From positions 1,178,001 through 1,242,000 of the forward strand of contig JAULSU010000004.1 of NCBI GenBank assembly GCA_030512335.1: a stretch of 64,000 nt of DNA, read 5' to 3'. Below, piece by piece: positions 1 to 10,330 of this stretch. The stretch is from Immersiella caudata. Lineage: Eukaryota; Ascomycota; Sordariomycetes; Sordariales; Lasiosphaeriaceae. A model generated the notes under the pieces. It was given only the letters and a program-made list of their open reading frames with translations, was not told where the DNA came from and ran no database searches. A program made the position numbers and the translations under genes. Positions within the stretch are counted from its first letter, which is position 1. Every line of letters begins with the position of its first letter.

Positions 1-1552
1 CTCATGGGCCTACCACGGCGCGTGCTGGCTGACCGGGTCAGCCCGATGGGGATACTGGGGGCCGTCTCAGGGTTGGTCACAGCCGACGATGCAGAGTTGG
101 GGGCATTTCCACCTGCAGATGGCATGAAAGACATGGGGCGGGGTTTGGGCTTGGGGCCGCCCGCACCCGTCGCAATGGACTTGGCGCGCTGGAGGAGGGA
201 AGCCCCGGTTGCTTGCTTTCCTGGCGGTGGCGGAAGGTCCTTGTTGGTGTTTGGCACGCCCTTGGTATCGCTGCTCTGGTCCAGAATGTGCTCAAAGTCC
301 TGGTGCTGAAGTAGTCGCTCGATGATCTTGTTGATGTACAGAGTGAGCGCCTTGTTCTGGTCCTTAACCCCCTTCAGCTCAGCTTCAAGGCGCCGCTGGG
401 CCTCGCTGTCGGTCTCTTGAGGGTGGTCGTTGCCGGCAGCCTCAGACAGTTCGTCGGCCAGACTGGTCCCGCTCGTCCTGCCTTCCAAAGCGGCCAGGGC
501 GTCCTGGTTCGCGCTTGAACCGCCCATGTAACCAAAGTCACTGGTTCCAAAGTCTCCCTTCAGTGTCCTCTCTTGCAGGAGGAGCTGGTAACTCTCGTTA
601 TCCTCCATGAGGCGGGCGTTTGCCATGCGCGCCTCCATCAGCTGGCGCTCAACCTCGTGAAGACGGCCTCCGCCTTGGTTTTCTGTCTCGACTAGCTTGA
701 TCTGCGCCTCTGCTAGCTCCAGCCTCAGGGACTCGATCAGCTTGTCTTTCTGGAGCAGCAGCTTAGAGTTGTTGCGTGAGTCACTCCTGTGAATCGAGTT
801 TGGAGGCGCAAAGCTCCCGCTGTCCAGACTCGGCGAGCTGGTGTTCGCTGCACGAAAGTTAGTTAGAAGTCTTGCAAGTCTTGCTGAAGATCCAGCAGTT
901 GACAGATGCAAAACTTACACTGCCTCGTCGGCCTGCTGTCGTCATCCAGATTCCTCTGTGCCAGGCTGTCCTTCAACCTCTGGATGACAGTCTGCATCTC
1001 CTCCTCGCGGTTGGACATCTCCTCCTTTTCCTTCATCATGGCGCTCCGCTCCGCCTCATAGATGCTCTCCATCTCCCGCATTTGACGGGCCGCTTCCCGC
1101 TTCTCGTTGGTCAGAAACTCAATTTGTTCCTCATTCTCGTGAACCTTCTCTTCCAGCTTAGCCTGCTCCTTAAGGGTATCATCCAGCTTGTCCTGCAGCA
1201 CCTCCGCTTGTCGCTTGAATGTTTCAGAATCATTTTCTGCCTTTGCGAGCCTTGTCTTGAGGTCGTCGAGCAATGCTACCGTCTCCGCGCGAAGGGCTTC
1301 CTCTCGTTCGACATCTGCAGGGCTGCTTGTGCCGGCGCTGGTCGTGCTGTTGCCGAGGAGCGACTCCCGCCTCTGGGACGCAGCAGCGCGGGCAGACACT
1401 GGAGTTCCCGTGCGGACAGAGCGAGTGCGTGCGACGCCGGCACCGCCAGCGGCGCTCGACGAAGGCGTAGAAGCTCTTGGGGTCGGGCGCGTCGGGGTTC
1501 CGGTCGGTGTTTCGCGGCCTGTGGCCGGCGGTTTCTTGACGACAGCAGCCAT
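1..1552 (-). CDS. Coiled-coil 'M protein repeat'-type protein (3' part missing)
   Basis: Predicted exons are 1552-919 and 847 to beyond the left edge; the intron 848-918 has a GTAAGT donor and a TGCAG acceptor. The ATG at 1552 lies in a good context (ACC before, GCT after), and about 493 residues are visible. The N-terminus is a Ser/Thr/Pro/Arg-rich low-complexity tract (residues about 5-75). A long charged heptad-rich region from about residue 85 follows, typical of a parallel coiled coil, for example EREEALRAETVALLDDLKTR. A second coiled-coil block contains NKALTLYINKIIERLLQH. The layout matches a conserved ascomycete family annotated only as 'M protein repeat protein', with no established function; the name reflects coiled-coil similarity, not kinship to streptococcal M protein. 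A role as a scaffold or cytoskeletal adaptor is inference. The stop codon lies outside the window. Confidence 0.75.
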
Positions 1553-3114
1553 GGTCTTTTGTTGTCTCGCTTCCTTCGGCGGCTCCGAGTCGGTGAGACG
1601 AGACAGGAGGTGATGCTGGCGGTTCTCGAGCCGAGTCAATCGCTTTTTCGCGTCGCGTCGTCGCCTGAGGGTTCGTGACACAGCGGTAGTCTGTCTTCTG
1701 GAACAGCGGTGGAAAAAACACTAGTTTGATGACCGGGCCCAACTTTGGTCGGTGTTGTAGGTGTTATTTTAGAAACCAGAGAGGCCAGTGGCGTTTGGGG
1801 GTGGTGTCTCTGTTCTCCAGCAACTAGAAACGCGACGCCCACGGGGATTGGTCCGTCAGCCAGGGCGATGCAAGCCCCTGGTCTCCCAGCCCAGCAAATG
1901 CCACAGGGATGCACCGGGTTGACGTGGGTAACCGCAGGGATGTGCGGCCGAAATGCTGATCCGATCTCAAAGGCAACGTCGCCTCAGGAACATAAGGTGA
2001 GTTTGGGTCCTTGTTCGCTTTGACCGACGGAGGGACCTGGAGGGAGCAGTGCTAGTTGGCCACGCAGCTTGCGTTGTGAGGCACGACCCGAGGGGCAACC
2101 TATGGGCAAGACGTTGGCGGACTCGGTCGAAGGCCACTGGGGTCCGAGCAGGTTTCTAGGGTTTCAAACAGAGGTAGTTCCAAAGAACAATCCAGTACCA
2201 TGATTCGGTGCGGAGGTTGAGCCTTCTATTCATCTGCTGTGACCTTGCACGCTGGACGTATTCGAAGCAGACCGGGGAACTTATCAAGCTTTTAATCGTG
2301 TTTATTATGCGTCGCGTCACGACCCTTACTTGGTTGGGTAGCTGCGGCGAGGTATTTGCTGTGTCTCCGGGCATTTGCTGAAACGAGCCCGCTCAGCCTG
2401 CTATTGGATTGCCATTTCATGCAGCTGATTGCCCAGCAGGACCTGGTTGACGACCTCGCTCCGAGACCGTAGAGAAAATGGCAGGATGCGGCACCTGGTT
2501 TTTGATTACGCGGTGGTCTAACAATTTGCCTGTCAATGCAAAGTTCAGGAACGTGGTCCCCACGGATCGACTGCTGCCATTCCCCAGCTGTAGTCTCCGT
2601 TATCACTCCGCTACGCCCGCATACCGCCTTCCGAAGTTGAACAAGTGGACGTTTATCATTCTTTGATATTTGACGAACACGGCGGGAGAGCATCTGGGCT
2701 TCGGGTGTGCAACTCCGACGCCTTACCAAGCATCTGGTTGATTAACCGCGACTTGGTGTGTTAGGCTGGTCAGTCTGCCAATACCGGTTGGCTAATTCAC
2801 ATACAACAGTAGCCAGAAGTAATGTCATAGCAATCGACTTCCGCAAAAACTAAGCGTGGGTGAGTCACGGGTTACGGGTGGCGGCTGCCCTGATGTTTTG
2901 TCTATCTATTGTGGAGGAGCTCATGGGTGGTTTGAAGTCGCAGACGCGACCAAAGCCAGTCTTGTCATAATCGTGACTAGCTTACAGATGTCCCCCGTCA
3001 CCGAGGGCGAGCAAGTCCTTTCGGACCTGGGATATCATCCAAGGCACCATGCCTATTTTCCACCGTGTCAAAGCCGAACGCCGTTCCCATGCCATGTACC
3101 GTTTTGCGATTTGC
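1553..3114. other. Intergenic: upstream of coiled-coil gene, downstream of eL30
   Basis: This 1.56-kb stretch holds the promoter of the coiled-coil gene (leftward) and the 3' flank of the eL30 gene. Short reading frames around 2292-2729 on the minus strand lack splice-consistent continuation or any recognisable motif. I see no RNA gene, repeat or transposon remnant. Confidence 0.6.
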
Positions 3115-3704
3115 TTAGGCCTGCTGGTCGCTAAGGATGTCGGAGTCACCGGCATCGATGATGGCCATGGTGGAGCACCTGAAGAGCTTACCGCAAGCGG
3201 TGCCAAGCTCAAGCTAGAAAGGAGTAAGCATGTGGTCGGTACCCTCCAAAGTCTGCAGTGAGACTTCTTCTCTGGGCTCGGGGCGGGGTTGTGAGATCTC
3301 GTTCCGACTGACACAGATACGAGATGACTCAACCCGCGTCACCCAAGAACAGCAGAGGCTGTCGACCTCTGCTGTATGAAGTGGCAAGTGGCAAAGGCGG
3401 ACTCACGTTGGTGCCGTTGTAGTGGTGGACCGAGGTCTTGGACATCATAGAGTAGTACTCGAGCTCCGACTTTCGGAGGGGAGGAGTGTTGGCGGCGATG
3501 AGGATGAGCTTCGCCTTGCCGGTGCGGAGAGACTTGAGGGTGCTGCGGTACCCGAGGACGACCTTGCCGGACTTGATCACAAGGGCGAGCTGCGCAAGTT
3601 CATCGTCAGTTTCTTCGTTGAAAAGGTCGTAGTCCAGGCAGAGCGATGGCTCGTACCTTGGCGCCGATGGACTGCGCGTCATTCTTGTTCTTCTTGGGGG
3701 CCAT
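3115..3704 (-). CDS. RPL30: 60S ribosomal protein eL30 (L30)
   Basis: Three exons (3704-3657, 3589-3407, 3213-3115) give 109 residues, close to the 105 of yeast L30. Exon 1 encodes MAPKKNKNDAQSIGAK. Exon 2 carries the conserved SGKVVLGYRSTLKSLR and LILIAANTPPLRKSELEYY segments. Exon 3 reads ELGTACGKLFRCSTMAIIDA and ends in SDQQA. Introns are 3590-3656 (GTACGA donor, CGCAG acceptor) and 3214-3406 (GTGAGT donor, CTAG acceptor). eL30 is a small RNA-binding protein of the 60S subunit with the L7Ae-like fold; in yeast it binds a kink-turn in its own transcript to block splicing, but I did not establish such an element here. It is divergently paired with the uL16 gene, 370 bp start to start, suggesting shared ribosomal-protein regulation. 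Identification is firm. Confidence 0.97.
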
Positions 3705-4074
3705 TGTGACGGTGTTGGTGAATAAATGAGGAATATACGAGCTGGTCCTGGACGCAGTTGTCCCTGTTGTTAGTTGTCGTGATGTCGCAGCTGGAGGGAA
3801 GGAGTAGAATTCGAAATTCCAAGCAGACGACGATTTCGCACCAAAAGTTGGGTCAATTCTCATTGGCTGGGATTTTGGGTGGGTGAAAGCTGCAAAGCCC
3901 TAAGCGCCCCACTTTATCCGTGGAAACTCCCAGGGTGGATTATGAAGCCGGATTGGTAATCTGCAGCAGAGGCGAAAACCAACTTGGTCAAAAAAGCAGA
4001 GGCTCCCCTCGTCCCTCTCACCAACAACCACCTCACCACCACGTACGTGACATCACTGTCGATAATCCGTCAAG
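3705..4074. promoter_or_regulatory. Bidirectional promoter between eL30 and uL16
   Basis: 370 bp separate the two start codons. The stretch includes a telomere-repeat-like CCCTAA at 3898-3903, resembling half of the Tbf1-type sites described in ribosomal-protein promoters of many fungi, and GTTGTCG at 3773-3779 (CGACAAC on the minus strand). Assigning factors to these motifs is inference; the shared divergent arrangement is directly visible. Confidence 0.55.
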
Positions 4075-4971
4075 ATGGCTCGTCGTCCCGCGAGATGCTA
4101 CCGCTACTGCAAGAACAAGGTGAGCACACCTGGCGACGGACCCCGAGAACCTCGTTTCCCCACCTACGCACCAACTTGAACGGGACTGCTGGAGGCGGAT
4201 CATTCGGATGTCTCCGTGTGAGGCAGCTGGGTTCGGGGATGCGCTGGAGATATTGGTTATCGCGACAATTTTAGAGCCAGATTTACTGACTCGCTTTCTT
4301 TTAGCCGTACCCTAAGTCGCGGTTCAACCGTGGTGTCCCGGACCCCAAGATCCGCATCTTCGATCTTGGCCGCAAGAGGGCTACCGTCGATGACTTCCCT
4401 CTCTGCATCCACATGGTCTCGAACGAGTACGAGCAGCTGAGTTCTGAGGCGCTCGAGGCCGCCCGTATTTGCGCCAACAAGTACCTCGTCAAGGTTGCCG
4501 GCAAGGAAGGTTTCCACCTCCGCGTCCGCGCCCACCCCTACCACGTCGTCCGTATCAACAAGATGTTGTCTTGCGCCGGTGCCGATAGACTTCAGACTGG
4601 TATGCGTGGTGCCTGGGGCAAGCCCAACGGCACTGTCGCCCGTGTCAACATTGGTCAGATCATCATGAGCGTCCGCACTCGTGACTCTAGTAAGCTTCAT
4701 TCCCACATCTTTGGTGGTTCGACTGCTAACACAGATCCTAGACCGTGCTACTGCTCTCGAGGCTCTCCGCCGCTCCCAGTACAAGTTCCCTGGTCGCCAA
4801 AAGATCATCATCTCCAAGAACTGGGGCTTCACTCCCCTCCGTCGTGAGGAGTACCTGGAGAAGAAGGCCGCTGGTCGCGTCAAGGTCGATGGTGCCTACG
4901 TTCAGTTCCTTAGCAACCGCGGCAGCCTCGCCGAGAACATGAAGCGTTTCCCCGACGCCTTCACGGCCTAA
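4075..4971 (+). CDS. RPL10: 60S ribosomal protein uL16 (L10)
   Basis: Exons 4075-4119, 4305-4689 and 4742-4971 join to 219 residues, the normal length for eukaryotic uL16. Exon 1 encodes MARRPARCYRYCKNK; exon 2 starts PYPKSRFNRGVPDPKIRIFD and includes HMVSNEYEQLSSEALEAARI; exon 3 contains SQYKFPGRQKIIISKNWGFT. uL16 completes the peptidyl-transferase/corridor region of the 60S subunit, is added late in the cytoplasm and has the SQT1 chaperone in yeast. Donors are GTGAGC and GTAAGC; acceptors are TTAG and CTAG. The second intron (4690-4741) splits an Asn codon. The long first intron close to the start codon is typical of fungal ribosomal-protein genes. Open frames on the opposite strand over this gene are codon-bias shadows. 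Confidence 0.97.
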
Positions 4972-6951
4972 GGGTGATGAGAAGGGATGGTATCTGTCTT
5001 CTGGGTGGCGCAAAGGTCATTTTGGGGCTGAAACGAGAGCATGCTTCCAGAAGGGCCTCGTTATGGCACAGTCAATACACCATTCATCGATGAGTGTGCG
5101 AATATGAGTGACGCATAATACCATGACTTTCATTGAAATATGAAGGTTGTGCTGATGCAGTTTGAGCTGGGGAACCTGAACGGTGTGGTGTCTTGAGTTG
5201 CTCTCCTCAGTCCCTCATAGCTGGGCAGGTGGGTTTCCAAATGGACTTGGAACCGAAAGCGAAAGCTCAGCTCTTATTCAAGGGTGATTCCAGACCGAGC
5301 AGAACGTGGAGACTCTCTCCCCATGTTCCCCTTCCCGTGACATCACAGCCTCCTCAGATGTCTCGGCATGCAGCACCTGGCAGGTCCACATGTGTAGATG
5401 GGTCTGGTCCGCTACCCACTTGAAGCAGCGTGCACGTCTTCCGTTGAAAGTTTTACCAGTCGCGCTCTCGTCACGATGGGTTTCGAGGACGCCTTGCAAA
5501 ATCGGTGATGTTTCACCACCATAGTTTTAATACTGTTCCGCATAGAATAGGTGGCACTTCGTTGTGGCCGCGCAGCCATGGGAAAGAAAAGATTCCCCAC
5601 TTGGCAGCCTTCACAACGAGAAGAGAACCGAGGAGGCCGGGATTCAACGGGATGGATATCGTTATCGTCATTCATAGGGGTTAGCGTGCAAGGGAAGGAC
5701 ACCCTCAGTTACATGGAAGAGAGCGGCCAGTGCTACCTGGAGAGGGGGTGTAACTGGCGTGAAGGGCTCCAAACTGCAACCTCTTGGACTTACAGTCGAG
5801 CGTTGCACTTGAAAGGAGGTCGGTAACTAGATCAAAGTCAAAGGATAGCACATGTTAGGTGAATTGTTACCCCGCAAGAAATGTGCCAAATCCTTGGTCT
5901 GACTCTTTTCGATGATGCTCATTGGAGCTAGCTATGGCTCAGAGGGCAGGTAATCGGTAGCGTGGGCCTCCCTGTTGAAGACGTTTCTCGGACAGCAAGT
6001 TCGGCTTGCCACGTTCTATGATCTGCTCTCTTGATGTGTGCGTGGGGCAAGGTTATCGGCCGCGTTTTTTGTCTCGCCGTTTTGCCGTTGTAGTTCCGAA
6101 ACGATGACAGCAATTAGTTGGTCACATTTTGTGGAGGGCTAGGACCCCAAATAATGGCTCTTCAGGACGCATACGATGTCGAATCTGATGTGGCTTCGGG
6201 GACGTAAACAAAAGCCCAACAGCCGGTTAGATCTCGCCCGGCATCGTCCCGGTTGCTTGGCTGCATTCTCTTCGCGCCGCTGGATTATCTGAAGTGCGTC
6301 GCTGTAAGCGCGATGGAGGTCAGATGGTTGTGGTGGGGCGGAGGGGTCCTCCGTGTCGCACCGACCTCCAAGCCTATCAGCCCTCAGGATCGCGTGTGCC
6401 ATCCAGCCGTCCAACAGGGGACTGATGGCATCCCGTGCTTTGCTGCTCGGAGCCAACAACCAACTCTCTGGCCCCCAATCTGGACGGCTACCTTACTCCC
6501 CGTCCCTCCCGATCGTTTCCTGCTCGCCATCCATATTAGGCACATGCACGCTTTTGGCAGGCTTCAGCAGAGACACATCGCAAAAGACAGTCAGCGCCCA
6601 GCTGAGGCTGAATACCATCATAGGTCGCCCGTGTGTGATGCTTGATGCTTCGTCAACGCTTGACCGCCAGACATCCCCGTCACCAACCCCCGCGAACGCA
6701 AACGACTTAACCACATTTGTCAATCACGCCTCAGCGCAACCACTTAGGCGACCGCGATTGCGCTTCCGACATCCGGAGTTGATCAATCATCAACCGTGGC
6801 GCCCAGTGCAGCCAGCCAGTGACAACTGGCCCGTCTAGACCCCTTTGCAACAACACCCCCGGCTGTTGCCCAGCCATCTGCACTCAACTTTTCGACTGTC
6901 GCTTTTCATCCCATCCACCCGAAGAGGCCAGCGGGCGGATCCCTCCTCATC
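4972..6951. other. Intergenic, about 2 kb
   Basis: Contains the uL16 3' flank and the upstream region of the gene starting at 6952. The last 130 bp are C/T-rich as expected for a fungal 5' leader. Reading frames of up to 161 codons (6353-6838) have no motif, no good start context and no splice-consistent extension. I see no RNA gene or repeat. Confidence 0.55.
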
Positions 6952-8694
6952 ATGGCCTTCCATCAGCCCGCTCGACATCAACAACAGCGAGTAGTACGCG
7001 TTGAGTCGGAAGATGGCGACTCTGCCATTCTCGCACCCCAGACTCGCACCGAACAAAATGAGCCGCAGACATGGGTGTTATTCACGCCGAGCACTGATGC
7101 CGGAACGACCGCTTCGTATCTGAGTTCGGTGCAGAGCGACCAGTTAACGCCAGGGAGGTCGAGGATAAGCGATCTTGGCAGCCTCGACACAGTTGCTCGC
7201 TCCGACTTCAACTCACAGGCCGACAACTCCGCCGTACCGTCGGAGGTTCTCGAGCCCGAGGACGACGCCGAGCTCGACAGCCTCGACAGCCATCTCTCCG
7301 AATTCCGCAGTGCCCCGCATCACTACGCCCAGCAACAAGGAGTTGCGCACACTGCGCCTGTATTCCCACGCCACGATGGTCTGGGTTCCTTCAGGCTGGA
7401 CGCTCCGGGGGCGAGCGTCGAGGCTCAGGATCGAATGTACGCGTTTGAACAGTTCAATCCAAACCGTGTGAAGCGCAGGAAAGAGAGCTTTGACTTGGCG
7501 CGGCTGGAGCTAGAAAATGAAGAAGTACAGGAACTGGAGCGGAATCGCAGGATAGAGGCTTGGCGCCTGGAGCAAAGTCAGCTTCTCCTGGAAGACATAC
7601 GAAAAGAGACCAGGAGACGACGTCAGTCTGAGGCATCCCAGCAGAAGGCTGCCCTGGGCAGGCATGCCACAGCTGAAATTGCAGCAAGAAGTACTGTGGA
7701 CGAGGCTGGCGACGAAGCTCACCTTGCTGGGACGGATTGGCATGAGCAGGATGGCGCAGAAGCTTCAGACGCTGGCAGAGGGCTGTGGAGTCGTATCACC
7801 CGGAGAGTCCTCTGTGATGTGATGGGCATTGACGATCGGCTTCTTGCAGTGCTCTTCGGTGAAATTCTCCCTGATGATGAGAGTGCATCGTCGACACCTA
7901 AGGTATCTCATATGGACTCACACAACCCCGCATTCTCCCACATGGAGTCAGAGTCACTCAGTGACTCGACCTGGCAGCTGCACATGCTGGAGCAGATAGC
8001 GAAAGAGCTCGGTCAGCTTGTTCACCGGATGTCGGCCCACCCGGGGGCTTTCTCGACCTACGCCCGGGTTCAGCAGATGCCGCTGCCGTACGCCGGCCTT
8101 CCCATCATCCCGGAGACCACTCCTGACACCAACGAGGAAACGCAAAAGGTCAATGGTAGCGTTCCCTCCATGCCTCAGTTTCAACCAACTGTGTCTCAAC
8201 CGGCCGACATACGCGGCGCGCGATCCACCGAGACCGACACCGCCCAGCCCTTCACACAACAGGAGTGGGAGCAAGACCTCGATGTTCGGCTTGTCTTCCG
8301 GTATCTACGCTCCCGTTTCACACCCTCCCGCCCGTCATCACCTCCATTCACATCCGGAACATCTCATCTCGCGACGTCAAGCACACAGGAGCTTGCCGCG
8401 AAGGCGGCAAGAGTACGTCAGCACCACCCGTTGGTATCACACTCCCACTCCCATTCTCATCACCGACCCCGCACGGCCGAACGGCGTACTTTTAAGGTGG
8501 CTACGCCGTCTAGCCCTGTAGCGCTGCGTCACGCAGGCGGCAGCTGCGCTTCTCAAGGCACTCGGCGGTCCGGTAGGCGGAGTAGTGTTTCGTCCAGACA
8601 CTCATCACGGCATTACTGGGATATCGGCGGGTCCATTGGGACCGGCAGTATTATCGCGAGTGTCGGCCCGATGGGCAGCTGGGGTGAAGTATGA
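6952..8694 (+). CDS. Conserved fungal protein of unknown function, intronless
   Basis: A single 580-residue reading frame; the ATG at 6952 has purine-rich context and a Gly/Ala second codon, and a C/T-rich leader precedes it. I do not recognise a named domain. Visible parts: an N-terminal segment with QTWVLFTPS and a Ser/Asp-rich RISDLGSLDTVARSD; an acidic EPEDDAELDSLDSHLSEF stretch (about residues 100-118); a PRHDGLGSF motif; then a long charged alpha-helical region (about residues 160-230) rich in Glu/Arg with ERNRRIEAWRLEQSQLLLED, a likely coiled coil. Further on comes RVLCDVMGIDDRLLAVLFGE, a hydrophobic helix-like block. The C-terminus is basic, Ser-rich and has a His/Ser run (HSHSHSHH, near residue 505). 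The blocks feel familiar from other Sordariomycete proteomes, but that is recall, not a search. No signal peptide or membrane segment is evident, so a cytoplasmic or nuclear protein is inferred. Confidence 0.8.
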   Translation: MAFHQPARHQQQRVVRVESEDGDSAILAPQTRTEQNEPQTWVLFTPSTDAGTTASYLSSVQSDQLTPGRSRISDLGSLDTVARSDFNSQADNSAVPSEVLEPEDDAELDSLDSHLSEFRSAPHHYAQQQGVAHTAPVFPRHDGLGSFRLDAPGASVEAQDRMYAFEQFNPNRVKRRKESFDLARLELENEEVQELERNRRIEAWRLEQSQLLLEDIRKETRRRRQSEASQQKAALGRHATAEIAARSTVDEAGDEAHLAGTDWHEQDGAEASDAGRGLWSRITRRVLCDVMGIDDRLLAVLFGEILPDDESASSTPKVSHMDSHNPAFSHMESESLSDSTWQLHMLEQIAKELGQLVHRMSAHPGAFSTYARVQQMPLPYAGLPIIPETTPDTNEETQKVNGSVPSMPQFQPTVSQPADIRGARSTETDTAQPFTQQEWEQDLDVRLVFRYLRSRFTPSRPSSPPFTSGTSHLATSSTQELAAKAARVRQHHPLVSHSHSHSHHRPRTAERRTFKVATPSSPVALRHAGGSCASQGTRRSGRRSSVSSRHSSRHYWDIGGSIGTGSIIASVGPMGSWGEV

Positions 8695-10330
8695 AATGAA
8701 TTAGGGAATCAGTCTCACCGGCGCATCTTCGGCATGTCTATATCTTGTATTATTCACTACGGGAGGTCCAAGCAGATGGAGCAGGGAGTCATGGGCACTC
8801 AAGGGGACATCATCAGCATTGCATTTGCATTTGGGCTTATTGGAAACATCAACTCTGGTTATTACGTCTCTAAAGCACATTGTCCAGTCCCCTATTTCCG
8901 TGCGTTGCAAGCCTCAGTTATGGACGTCGCCCCGTGATTTTCGATGGTGAAAACGCAATGTGCGGTGAGCCTGGATGGAAAATTGCGCAGCAATTTCGTG
9001 AGCCTCGCTGCGTAATACGCATCGTCAACTCCGAAATTATTGACCACAGATCTAGCCGCTCTCGATCGCCCCAGATATCTTCGAGCGGCGGCGATAGCTG
9101 AGGCTTGGCTGAACCAGAGTTCCATTTGTCACGCTCCACTGCTTGGCGTGAGGAGGTGTACGTACTCTTGTCCTCGGGTGTAATTCTAGGGGTGACTGAA
9201 AGGAGATGTCGAGATGACGCGGTGATGCCTCGCCTAGGACGAACTTGGAGAGCAGTCACTTTTGGAGACGGCCCTTTCGAGACTAAACAGCCTCCCATAC
9301 CCAGGACGACCTGGTTTTGGTGGGGTCGCAGTGAAGCTTCTCACAGTGGAACAAGCCGCGACGCGATCTGTAGAACAGGGGTCTTAAGTGGTTCTTGACC
9401 AATAGGAGGCAGCTGGCGGTGGCACGACACCGCCAGTTCAATGCGGACCGCGCTCACCACGCGTTGGCTGTGGTCTCCTCGAGACAGGCATCCAATGGCT
9501 TGGGTTCTTCGCCCAACCCAGGCACAACAAACGTCGCGAGATGCAGATGCCGCCGCTGCATGCTGGCCTGAGGAAGCGGGTTGCCTTCTACACGGCCCCT
9601 GCCGCCTTGACGAAGCCGTCGAGTCATCAGGGCCCCTTTTCGCATGATCCTGGTGCACAGCTGTTTCGTTTCCACTGCCGTCTGTCTCTTCTCCACATTC
9701 CCGTCTGCAACCACTTGGCCCAGCACTCACAGATCCCACCCCGCCGAGCCTCGCACCTCCCCTGCGCCCGGTCTCCCCAACCTGGATTTGTGCTGTACCA
9801 CTTTCTCGACGTCCAATGCAGCTTGCGCCTTAACTTTTTTTCCTGCTCAGCTGTCGCAATATCGCTTCCACCTGATTCTGCGTGCGCGCCCTTTCGCTCT
9901 GCCTTGGATGTGATCAGATCAGCCCTTCGCAACCCGTATAAGAAGAGTGCGTCCCTCAGTCCTTATCTTCCCCGCTTTTCTGCGTTGCGTGGTGCTTCAC
10001 GCAGTCGCTTGCTGCCTGAGGATGCCAATTCCGCAAGATTGCGACTGCGACTGCGACTCGCGAGACGAGAGCTGACCGAAGCAGTATCATGTACTAGAAC
10101 CAGCACCCGTCTGATTGCGACCCAGCCGGGGCCTGGTGTTGGGTCGCATCTGCCCTCGTCCTCTCGACCGCCCTGCGATCGCTCCCCCTTTCCTTCCGCC
10201 GCAATAATCCCAGCTGGGCCGCCCAGATCAGGACCTAGACGAGACGCCGACCTCTTTCTGCGCCGGCTCTGCCCTGCCCCGCCTTCAGTTGATCCCCAAT
10301 CGCCCCCGGAGATGGTCCCTCTCGGCCTCA
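8695..10330. other. Intergenic and long 5' leader of the next gene
   Basis: The 3' flank of the preceding gene is followed by a C/T-rich stretch from about 9650 to 10330, probably the promoter and leader of the gene starting at 10331. TATAAG at 9937-9942 is a possible TATA element. A triple GCGACT repeat lies at 10041-10058. The 275-codon frame at 9541-10368 has leader-like composition and no motif, so I do not call it. Confidence 0.5.

Noticed and set aside
872..1678. 268-codon plus-strand frame opposite the coiled-coil gene
   Set aside because: Lies antisense to a well-supported coiled-coil coding exon; its Leu-rich translation is the usual shadow of Glu/Lys-rich codons.
2292..2729. 145-codon minus-strand frame
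   Set aside because: No motif, biased composition or splice context; not supported.
4257..4883. 208-codon minus-strand frame over uL16
   Set aside because: Covers a certain ribosomal protein exon; high GC at third positions opens antisense frames.
6353..6838. 161-codon plus-strand frame
   Set aside because: Located in the leader region of the 6952 gene, with no domain and no intron joining it to that gene.
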